Shown: piece by piece, positions 36,642 through 44,600 of the stretch | How positions within the stretch are numbered: position 1 is the first letter of the stretch | How the letters are laid out: each line of letters begins with the position of its first letter | Assembly (NCBI GenBank): GCA_030601885.1 | Contig: JAUWAU010000010.1 | Coordinates: 1-64,000, forward strand | Direction of reading: 5' to 3' | From: Armatimonadota bacterium | Lineage (GTDB): Bacteria > Armatimonadota > Zipacnadia > JAUWAU01 | Length of the DNA stretch: 64,000 bases | Program-made: the position numbers and the translations under genes | Notes under the pieces: model-generated | Seen by the model: the letters and a program-made list of their open reading frames with translations, nothing else | What the model was told of the DNA's origin: nothing | The model's database searches: none

Positions 36642-37988
36642 CTATGCCGTGTCCGGCACCCGCGGATTGGTCCCGTTCAGGAATTCCTCGATGTTCGTGT
36701 AGCCATCCGAGTCGGCGTCTTTGCTGTTGTCCGAGGCGTCAGCAGGATTGAGCCCGTGTTTCTTCTCCCACGCGTCGGGCATGCCGTCTTTGTCGTTGTC
36801 CGCCGGCGCCGGTGCGCTCTTGTACTCCGGCCAGCCGCCGACGTCGCCCTGGGAGTTGATGATCTGGCCCCCGCCCGTCTTGACGTGGCCAATGATCCGC
36901 GCATCCACCGCGTCCCGCACCGGCAGAGTCGCGCCGGCGTCGGCGAGTATCCTCTTGTAGGCTGCATGCGGCGACTCGGTCTTCACGAGCGCGGGCGGGA
37001 ATGGCTTCGCGACCCGGAACTTGGCCTCGGACTCCGCCGCAAACTCCTCCGGGGCCCGTATCATCAGCCAGTTCGCTCGGTTCTTCTCCGGCGCGCCCTC
37101 GAGGTAGTTGTCGCCCATGAAGATGCTCACCCACGGGCTGCCTATGCTGAATGCATACCCGGGATCCTTTGTCGATGGCCCGGCCTTGAGGTAGTTGCCC
37201 ACGTAGTTCATCCTCAGCCGGTCGCCACTGTTGTACCCGGCTCGGCTCCCCCAGTCGTAGATCAGGTTGTTGCGGAAGTCCAGGAGCATGCCAATCTCTG
37301 CCTCATAGCTCCCTGGACGTGGATTGCGGCTCCTGTGATGAGCATAGAGGTTGTGGTGGAAGGTCATGGCGCCCTCATGGATTCGCAGCAGCGACCCGTA
37401 CCCGTGTGCGCCCTTGTGGTGAACGGACTCGTTCAGGCTCTCGGTGATCATGCACCACTGCACCGTCACATTGGTCGTGCCCTTGCTCGTCACCGAGAGC
37501 GTCTCGTCGCTCCCCCAACTGGCCGAACAGTGATCGACGATGACGTTCCGGGAGCTGCCAACCGAGAAGGCATCCATCTCCTTTTTCGCCACATCCCCGG
37601 GCCGAGCGCGGATGTACCGCACGATCACATCGTGGGTGTTCCTCACCTGAAACGGGTAGTTCTTCAGGCAGATCCCATCGCCCGGGGCGGTCTGGCCGGC
37701 GATCGTGATGTACGGGTTCTCAATCCGCAGGCTGGACTCGAGCTCAATAAGCCCCCCGACGCGGAACACGACAATCCGCGGCCCTTCCGCCTCGCATGCC
37801 TCGCGGAAGCTGCCCGGGCCCGCGTCGTTGAGGTTGGTCACCAGGAAGACCTTCCCGCCGCGCCCTCCGACCGCATACTTGCCAACACCCTCAGCGCCGG
37901 GAAACGCCGGCAGTCCGGCCAAGGCGGCAGAGGCTGCAGCCATGCAGAAGAAGGCGAGCACCACGAGGCCGATTCCTCGTCTCACCAT
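36642..37988 (-). CDS. secreted pectate lyase, PL1 family (copy D)
   Basis: 448 residues from ATG 37988 with AAGGA seven bases upstream; the frame upstream of this has no signal peptide or ribosome site. A textbook signal peptide (RGIGLVVLAFFCMAAASAAL-AG) leads into PAFPGAEGVGKYAVGGRGG. Body blocks are VIVDHCSASWGSDETLS, QWCMITESLNESVHHKG, HHNLYAHHRSRNPRPG and FRNNLIYDWG. The tail again carries two calcium-loop motifs (DNDKDGMPDAWE, DADSDGYTNIEEFLNGTN). It is the first gene in transcription order of the lyase array; 28 bp separate it from copy C, so a D-C-transglutaminase operon is likely. Confidence 0.92.
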   Translation of the reverse strand: MVRRGIGLVVLAFFCMAAASAALAGLPAFPGAEGVGKYAVGGRGGKVFLVTNLNDAGPGSFREACEAEGPRIVVFRVGGLIELESSLRIENPYITIAGQTAPGDGICLKNYPFQVRNTHDVIVRYIRARPGDVAKKEMDAFSVGSSRNVIVDHCSASWGSDETLSVTSKGTTNVTVQWCMITESLNESVHHKGAHGYGSLLRIHEGAMTFHHNLYAHHRSRNPRPGSYEAEIGMLLDFRNNLIYDWGSRAGYNSGDRLRMNYVGNYLKAGPSTKDPGYAFSIGSPWVSIFMGDNYLEGAPEKNRANWLMIRAPEEFAAESEAKFRVAKPFPPALVKTESPHAAYKRILADAGATLPVRDAVDARIIGHVKTGGGQIINSQGDVGGWPEYKSAPAPADNDKDGMPDAWEKKHGLNPADASDNSKDADSDGYTNIEEFLNGTNPRVPDTA

Positions 37989-38364
37989 GAACCATCCTTT
38001 CACACTGTCGAGAAAGCTCGCGATCCCGCACTCGGCCATGCGGATCACCGACGGGACGCGCCCCCGCCCCGCACTATTGCGCCCCTCACCCCCCAGTCTC
38101 CTTCGACATGTCCCCTTCGAGAATCTCGCCAACGCCGAGGCCGCGGTGGCGTTATAGCGCGGGGGCTGCGTACTACTCTGCGAAGCACGAGTCCCTCGCC
38201 TGGCCAAGGTGGCACGCCGTTCGCCCCAACCTGCCGAACGCCTCCGTCCCGTCGCCACCGCCCGTCCGCCCAGACGACCAAACGAGCACTGTGTCCCCAC
38301 GGAGTGTCCGGAGCGCCCCCGCTTGCGGTGTGTGCAAAGGACCTCGCCAACGGGGGGCGAATAT
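37989..38364. other. divergent intergenic region, nothing else recognised
   Basis: About 375 bases between pectate lyase D (leftward) and the three-gene PIN module (rightward). It should hold the lyase promoter, but I could not pick a convincing one. No RNA gene or repeat was recognised. Confidence 0.4.
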
Positions 38365-38373
38365 TGGTATACT
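38365..38373 (+). promoter_or_regulatory. extended -10 promoter for the PIN module
   Basis: TGGTATACT: an extended -10 (TGn) followed by TATACT at 38368-38373. No good -35 hexamer is present, as is usual for extended -10 promoters. It lies about 95 bases before the first gene of the module. Confidence 0.5.
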
Positions 38374-38468
38374 TCTCACGAAGAAGCCAGCACGTCGGCC
38401 AAGAGCCAACGCGACGTCCTGCTCCTACGAAGCTGGGCGAGACAATGGGCGTCGGAGGGACGACTGCG

Positions 38469-38819
38469 ATGGACCAACCGGACCGCATCAACTTCCGTTA
38501 TGTAAAGGACGACGGCTATCGGATTGTCCCAGCCTCAGGCGCGCATGGCGGCATCACCCCTGACAGACAGGTCATCGCCCACCTCTTCGTCGAGCTATCG
38601 GCCCTGCCGGAAACGGTAACGCAGGAGGCAACAAGCGACGGCAAGCTTGCCCAACCGAAAGCGCCCACTCCAGGTGACGAAGGGGCGCGTTGGTTCGAAC
38701 GGCGCCTGACTGTCGGCATACTCATGGCTCCCGATAAGGCCAGGAGCATTGGCCAGTGGCTCATAGCTCAAGCGGCCCGAGTGGAGCAAGCGAAGCAGGC
38801 CGATGAGGGGCACGAATGA
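38469..38819 (+). CDS. hypothetical protein, first gene of a PIN module
   Basis: 116 residues; ATG 38469 chosen because GGAGG lies ten bases upstream (an ATG at 38445 precedes that site). Sequence features: FRYVKDDGYRIVPASGAHGG, VIAHLFVELSALPETV, a low-complexity linker, then RRLTVGILMAPDKARSIGQW and a C-terminal helix. The layout (short strands, an acidic linker, helical end) looks like a small regulatory protein. I do not recognise the family. Its stop overlaps the next gene as ATGA, so all three genes of the module are probably translated together. Confidence 0.75.
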   Translation: MDQPDRINFRYVKDDGYRIVPASGAHGGITPDRQVIAHLFVELSALPETVTQEATSDGKLAQPKAPTPGDEGARWFERRLTVGILMAPDKARSIGQWLIAQAARVEQAKQADEGHE

Positions 38820-39232
38820 TGTACACACCCGCCTCGGATATCACCCCTGGTGGTCACGCACCCCAGGCACAGCCCTGGACAGTGTCCGTGGACACTGTGC
38901 CCACAGTGGTGCCCGCAGATTCCTGCACGACAGCGCATTACCCCTTCGCCTTCCGGCGGCCGCTCGGCGGCTCGGAGGCCTGCATCACACCGCACTACGG
39001 GCCCTTCGCATCGTCCGACACTGAGATAGCATCGGTATCGGAGACATACACGCGCACTTCCGACGACCGCGCCACACCTGAGGACGCTGCCGAAGCAGCG
39101 CTGTTGGAGATGCAATACAACGAAGCGTGGGCCGCGCTCCCGCCTCACTACCGCGAATGGCTCGACGAAACCGCCGGCACCATAGAGGTCGATTGCGAGT
39201 TCGACGCCGCCGATCTGCCATATGCGGAGTAG
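38816..39232 (+). CDS. hypothetical protein, second gene of a PIN module
   Basis: 138 residues; starts at ATG 38816 or the adjacent ATG 38819. The first 70 residues are Pro/Thr/Ser-rich and probably disordered. The C-terminal part (DAAEAALLEMQYNEAWAALP, HYREWLDETAGTIEVDCEFD) is acidic and helical, as in the toxin-binding end of an antitoxin. It overlaps the PIN gene by 11 bases. An antitoxin or adaptor role is inferred from position only. Confidence 0.65.
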   Translation: MMYTPASDITPGGHAPQAQPWTVSVDTVPTVVPADSCTTAHYPFAFRRPLGGSEACITPHYGPFASSDTEIASVSETYTRTSDDRATPEDAAEAALLEMQYNEAWAALPPHYREWLDETAGTIEVDCEFDAADLPYAE

Positions 39233-39779
39233 CCGCCACATGCCTAAGGTCCAGCTCGGCCGAAAGACGCTCCTGGTAGGGCAGTGCCTCTTCCTCGATA
39301 CGAGCTTTCTGGTTTCCTACCGTGTGCCCCAAGAATCCGACCACGCCCGCGCGAAGGCCATGATGGCGCAGTTCCTACGGCTTCAGCAGAAAGGCCAGGT
39401 CGAATTGTGGCTCAGTCCCATTGTCTTCGGCGAGACCTGGTGGGCCATGGCGCAACTCCTTCATGGCAGAAGCCGGTGGGAGGCCCTCAATCCAGACGAC
39501 AGGAAAGCGGTCTTCCGCCAGCACCAATCCGCCCTCGAAGCAATGACACAAGAGTTCACCGACTCCGGGCTTTTCCAAATCGCCGCGGTCGAGTCGGACG
39601 ACATTGCACAAACACTCGCGCTCGTCGTCCAACCCCATCCGTCACTGCTGCCATGGGACGCCTACCACACGGCAGTGGCCGAGAGGATAGGCGCCGACAC
39701 CATCGTCTCAAAGGATCGCGACTTCCGCGATCTCGATCCTGCGCTCGGCATCCGCGTTGTATCCTTCGGGAAGACTTGA
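39222..39779 (+). CDS. PIN-domain nuclease, third gene of the module
   Basis: 185 residues from ATG 39222 (or ATG 39240). PIN-domain acidic residues are in place: Asp in CLFLDTSFLVSY, Glu in VFGETWWAMAQL, Asp in LLPWDAYHTAVAE, and Asp in IVSKDRDFRDLD. This is the VapC-like arrangement of four acids. Toxins of this fold are Mg-dependent endoribonucleases. The partner genes upstream do not look like the usual AbrB, RHH or Phd antitoxins, which makes the module atypical. Confidence 0.82.
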   Translation: MRSSRHMPKVQLGRKTLLVGQCLFLDTSFLVSYRVPQESDHARAKAMMAQFLRLQQKGQVELWLSPIVFGETWWAMAQLLHGRSRWEALNPDDRKAVFRQHQSALEAMTQEFTDSGLFQIAAVESDDIAQTLALVVQPHPSLLPWDAYHTAVAERIGADTIVSKDRDFRDLDPALGIRVVSFGKT

Positions 39780-39920
39780 TCCCACCCGGAATCGCGGGGA
39801 CACCACACTCCACTCCCAGACCACCGCCGTTGCCCGGCGAAGGACAGCCTGGGCGGGTGCCGGAACCGGTGGCAGGAGCGCGACCCACGCGGCCGCCCGT
39901 CACCCTTGGGGGGAGCACCC

Positions 39921-40670
39921 ATGGCCATCGCCCACCTCAACTACTTCAACAAAGCGCTGAAGAAGGAAATCGGCTTCTACGTCCTGCTGCCGGATCGGCA
40001 GGACAAAGGCGGCCCGTACCCGACCTTCTATCTGCTGCACGGGCTCTCGGACGACTACACCGCCTGGCTGCGATGGACCAGCCTCGAGCTGTACGTCCGC
40101 GAACTGCCGCTGCTCGTCGTGCTGCCGGATGGGGATCGGTGCTTCTACTGCGACCTTGAGGATGGCCCGGCGTACGAGACGGCGCTCGTGCAGGACCTGG
40201 TGGACTTCGTGGACGGCTACTTCCCCACGATCGCGGAGGGGCGCGCTCGGGTCATCGGGGGATTATCCATGGGCGGATGTGGGGCCATGAAGATCGGGCT
40301 CAAGTACCCGGAGCGCTTCTGCAGCGTCACGGCCCACAGCGGCGTGCATGCCCTCTTCCACAACAAGACGCCGGACGACATCGACCCGCCGCTCCGCAAA
40401 GGCCTTCCGACCCACGAGCTCTTGCGGAAGAACGATCCCTTCTGGCTCGCCGAGCAGATCGACCCGGACGACGCACCGGCCATCCGGATCGACTGCGGCC
40501 TCGACGATCGTCTACTGCAGCACAACCGCCGGCTCCACGATCACCTCACGAAGCTGGGCCTTGCGCATGAGTACCACGAGTTCCCCGGAGGCCACAACTG
40601 GCCCTACTGGGACGAGCACGTCCAGCAGGCCATCGCCTTCCACTGCCGCGTCTTGGGAATCAACACGTAA
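39921..40670 (+). CDS. alpha/beta-hydrolase, esterase D family
   Basis: 249 residues from ATG 39921 with GGGGGAGC five bases upstream. The fold is shown by ALKKEIGFYVLLPD, YPTFYLLHGLSDDYTAW (oxyanion region), and the nucleophile elbow VIGGLSMGGCGAM (Ser in GLSMGG). The acid is probably the Asp in RIDCGLDDRLL and the base the His in HEFPGGHNWPYW. Relatives include S-formylglutathione hydrolase, acetyl-xylan and feruloyl esterases, and corynomycolyltransferases. No signal peptide is seen, so a cytoplasmic esterase is most likely. Confidence 0.88.
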   Translation: MAIAHLNYFNKALKKEIGFYVLLPDRQDKGGPYPTFYLLHGLSDDYTAWLRWTSLELYVRELPLLVVLPDGDRCFYCDLEDGPAYETALVQDLVDFVDGYFPTIAEGRARVIGGLSMGGCGAMKIGLKYPERFCSVTAHSGVHALFHNKTPDDIDPPLRKGLPTHELLRKNDPFWLAEQIDPDDAPAIRIDCGLDDRLLQHNRRLHDHLTKLGLAHEYHEFPGGHNWPYWDEHVQQAIAFHCRVLGINT

Positions 40671-40677
40671 CTGTGGC

Positions 40678-40744
40678 GCAGGCCGCCGGCCTGCAAACGT
40701 GTGGGGCAGGCTGCCAGCCTGCAACGCCAGGCAAGCTGCCTGGC
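40678..40744. repeat. palindromic REP-like array
   Basis: Three palindromes: GCAGGCCGCCGGCCTGC (40678-40694), GCAGGCTGCCAGCCTGC (40706-40722) and GCCAGGCAAGCTGCCTGGC (40726-40744), then CCACACACG. The last unit with its flank is identical to 4929-4956. It lies in the convergent gap between the esterase and VanW genes and could act as a bidirectional hairpin. Confidence 0.8.
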
Positions 40745-40767
40745 CCACACACGCGGGCCTGAGAGGG

Positions 40768-41559
40768 CTACCCAGGCCGCTCTGGCCCAACATGCACGAC
40801 GCGGTTGAGCGGCGGATAGGAATCGGCGGAGACGAGCTGACGCCGGGGCGCCCCGCCGGATGGCAGGAAAGTGCGATACACGCACGCTCTGAAGCCCGGC
40901 TGTCCCTCGGTGACAACCCGGCGCCGCCCGGGGGCCAGGGCGGGGTCGAGCTGCAGCACCTGGCACGGCGCCCTCACCGCGTCCACATTCGCCGTTACCT
41001 GCACCCGCCAGGGCAGCAGCTGGCGGGCGAGCATCTCGAACATGAGGCTCTCGCCGGCCACCTTGCCGCGGATCCGTATCGGCCAGGGCAAGGTATTGCG
41101 GAACTGTAGGTCAATGCCGCCCGATGCCACCGCAGCATCGCGTCCCGGGGCCACGTAGCTCGGGGCCCAGGAGTGCCGGGATCGCTCCAGAATCTCCGTG
41201 CCGGCGAGCAGTGCCGCGTTGTACAGGGCAGTGGACACCTGGCAGACACCTCCGCCCCAGGCCAGCACCAACTCCCCATCGTAGCTCACGGGGGCTCGCC
41301 TGTAGCCCGTCTCCGCCTGCCACAGCCCGACGATCTTGTTGAAGGAGAACACCCTCCCCGGCCGCACCACGGTGCCATCGATGGCCTCGGTGGCGAGGCG
41401 CGCGTTGTGTATCTGCGCCGAGCTGCGGCCGCGCAGACTCGTGGCAAAGCGCGCCACGACGACCTCCCGCTGCGGCATCGCCAGCAGGCACGCCGCGCCG
41501 GCGATGAGGAGCGTCGCGAGGACCACGACCGTAGCCACTTCGAGCTTGCTTCGCCGCAT
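40768..41559 (-). CDS. VanW family protein
   Basis: 263 residues, ATG 41559. One N-terminal transmembrane segment (VATVVVLATLLIAGAACLLA) anchors it. The body is the VanW domain: NARLATEAIDGTVVRPGRVF, SFNKIVGLWQAETGYRRAPV, GGGVCQVSTALYNAALLAG, and RHSWAPSYVAPGRDAAV. VanW proteins occur in vancomycin-resistance clusters and widely outside them. They are predicted to act at the cell surface, and the biochemical role is not known. It lies 63 bp downstream of the alpha-2-macroglobulin gene on the same strand, suggesting a joint envelope function. Confidence 0.92.
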   Translation of the reverse strand: MRRSKLEVATVVVLATLLIAGAACLLAMPQREVVVARFATSLRGRSSAQIHNARLATEAIDGTVVRPGRVFSFNKIVGLWQAETGYRRAPVSYDGELVLAWGGGVCQVSTALYNAALLAGTEILERSRHSWAPSYVAPGRDAAVASGGIDLQFRNTLPWPIRIRGKVAGESLMFEMLARQLLPWRVQVTANVDAVRAPCQVLQLDPALAPGRRRVVTEGQPGFRACVYRTFLPSGGAPRRQLVSADSYPPLNRVVHVGPERPG

Positions 41560-41587
41560 GGTCTACTGGCTATCCTCCGGTGATAGT

Positions 41588-41610
41588 GTGGCACGGGTAG
41601 CTCGTGCCAC
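41588..41610. repeat. short inverted repeat
   Basis: GTGGCACG (41588-41595) and CGTGCCAC (41603-41610) around a seven-base loop, in the gap between the VanW and alpha-2-macroglobulin genes. No T-run follows. Confidence 0.5.
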
Positions 41611-41622
41611 CCGGCACACCTC

Positions 41623-44600
41623 TCACTCTTCGATCACGATCCGGTTCTCGGGACCGTCGCCTCGTATCTCCGGCCGGTACATGCCGTACGCGCGCGTCGG
41701 CATAACGTGAAACTTGCCCGGTATCTGCGCGCGCAGGATGTACTCGATGGTGCGTCGCCCTTGGGGGAGCCTGCGCGCGAAGAACGAGACCATCTGATCG
41801 CGCACATCCACGTCGTCCCACCAGAACCCCCACTCCCACTGCGGCATATCGCCCCGCTCGATCACCTCGCAGCCGGCGGGGATTGGGTCCTCGATCATCA
41901 TGTAGTCGTAGTCGCGCGCCGAGCGCATCGACACACGCGCCCGAATCAAATCCCCCGAGCGGAAGCGCTGCCTGGGCGATTTCGAGGGCAGCAGCCGCAA
42001 CTGCCCGCTCACGTCATCGCGTCCCAGAGAGAGCTTGTAGTAATTGCGCTCGATGACGATGCCGGAGCCGCCCACGCGCATCGGCAGATCCTCGGCGCCG
42101 ACGTACTGGCCGAAGCGAACGGTGTAATACAGGCTCCCCGGGCCCTGCTTTTCGAGGCGCAGGATGTTATCGCCGGTCCGGAGCTCCTTGCCCGCCGACA
42201 GCTCGATCTGCGGCGAGAAGATGGAGCTCTTGTCGAAGTGAATCGGCTCTCCCAACGGCCGATCGTTCAGCATGATGGACACGTCGTAGTCGGGCTCCAG
42301 TTCGCGCGAGTGCTTGAGGAAATCTGCGAGCGCGTACAGGATCATAGCCGTATCGCGGGTGGAATACCAATGATTGCCCCGCCGGTTCAGCACGAGCCAG
42401 CGCACGATCTTCAAGACCTGCGCGTCGCGCGGCGTGACCTCGCCCGGCGGATGCCGGCGCCCGCCGCGGCCTCGGCGCGCCGTTGACTGAAGGTAGACAG
42501 CGGCCTTCAGTGCCAGGGCCGTAACCTCTGTCCCGGTCACCGCACCGCCCCAGCGGCGGGGTGAGCCCCAATAGCAGAACGACGCGTCCTCGGTCCGTCG
42601 GCGCCACAGGGCGATCATGGCCCTCTCAGCGTTTGCCCTGTCACCCACATACAGACACGAGAGCACAACGTAGGCGAGTGACTGCGGATCGTGCTGCCGC
42701 AGGTCGCGCAGCAGATCGGCAAGCAGCTTCTTCTGAGCGTGCTGCGGACCGGCGGCGGCGAGCACGTAACACAGATAGGCACGGGTGGTGCGTGACAGCC
42801 CGCGTTGCTGGGCCAATCGCTTCAGGGCGCGGAGGCCCTGGCGCACAACGCGCTCATTGACGGAAAAGCCGGCGGCCTTCGCCTGCAGCAGACCGAAGAC
42901 GACGTATCCCGTCATCCAGGGGTCGCTGTCGTCGTAACGGCACCAGCCCCAGCCGCCGTCGTCGTGTTGGTGCCCGTAGAGCTTGAGCAGGCCCGCCCGC
43001 ACCATATCCGGCAGACGCTTCTCCAACGACGGCTGCTCCAGCCGGAGTTCCCGCAGCGCTCGCGCCACGACGACATCGGGCAGGAAGCTGCTCATCGTCT
43101 GCTCGGTGCAGCCGTATGGATAGCTGGTAAGGTATTCGAGCGAGCCGAGCATGCAAGATGCGATGGACGGCGTCAGCATGATGCGCACGGTGCTCGCCCC
43201 GCCCACCGCATCGTCGCGCACGCGCAGCTTCTCCGCAACGGACGAGCTCAACGTGCCATTGCGCCATTCCACCCGCTCACGTCCGTGAGGAATGACGGGA
43301 ATCGTGAGCTGCATGGCATCCTGCAGCCCGGTCGCGGCCGTGGCGGTCACCGTGAGGGGCAGGGGGCCAAGCGCGGATGCGAGCAGAGGCCAGTCGCGCC
43401 GGTGCACCTTCTGGGGCTGCACGGAGACGGGAGGCGCCGTCGGCGCCCCCCGAAGGCCCTGGCCCTGCAAGTGCAGGGTCACCTGCTGCGCCCGCGGCGT
43501 GTCGTTGTGGGTGATGGCGGAGATCGTGACCTCGTCCCGCTGGATCAGGAATCGCGGCGCCTGGAGGCGTACCAGGAAATCCTTGGTGCACCGTACCTTG
43601 GCCACCACACTACCAACGGCGGTATCGAGCGTGTGCCCCCGTGCCGTGGCGCGCCAGGTGGTGAGCGTGTCAGGGACCTCGAACTTGACTTCGGCGAGCC
43701 CCTGCTCATTCGTGATGATCGCAGGCTCCCAGAAAGCCGTATCGGGAAAGAGTTTGCGCACCGCCTCTGCCGCTCCCGCCTTGTCGGCGTCTCCCAGATA
43801 GATCCGCGGGAACGAGTACGAGGTGCCCACGGCATTGCCCCGCTTGGCGTAGAAGAAGGGCAGGATGTCCGGCCCCCGCTCCTCGCGGATGGCGTAGATG
43901 GACTCATCCACCACCCCCAGCGACACCTCAGCCGACACGGCGCGCCCGTCGGGCCGCGTTGTCTTGATGCGGTACGTCGCCGTCTCCCGAGGGCGGTAGA
44001 CCGACTTGTCGGGCGTGACATCCACAACGAGCGAGCGCGAGCGCGACGAGACGCGGAGCGGCTTGCTGGCGCTGGCGAACTTCTTGTTTTTCACGTAACA
44101 GACGGACAGATACACGTTCGGGATATACTCCGTGCGTATTGGGACAGAAACGGTGGTGGAGTTGCCCCGCAGCGGGACAATGTGCCACTCGTGCAGCTTC
44201 TCGCCCTCGATGGTCACCAGAGCCATCGCCCCACTCGCCTTCGTGTTGATGAGCGCCGTGACTGTCTCGCCCACCTCGAAGGTTCGCTTGTCGGTGATGA
44301 TCTCGAGGTCGGGGTACTTGTAGGCGAGGCTGGCATAAGTACGCCCGGTGACCCAAAGGTCCGTCGAGGCCGCTATCCTGTTTCCGCGTGGGTCCTTTGC
44401 CTTCGCCGAGATCCGGTATCTCCCCTCCGCTTTCGGCGAGAATGTCACGCTGGCGCGGCCGCGGTCGTCGGTCGTTACCCGCTGAGCCAGCTCTTCCTCG
44501 TACCGGACCTCGTTGTCGATCCATTCCTCGGAGCCCGCCGATACAGCGATTTCGACGCCGGCGCGCGGGCGATCGTCGTAGTCGATCGCGCGCAGGCCGA

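Noticed and set aside
36756..38444. Long plus-strand open frame running into the first gene of the PIN module
   Set aside because: Most of it is antisense to pectate lyase D. Only the last 116 codons, after a proper ribosome site at 38454, look real and are annotated.
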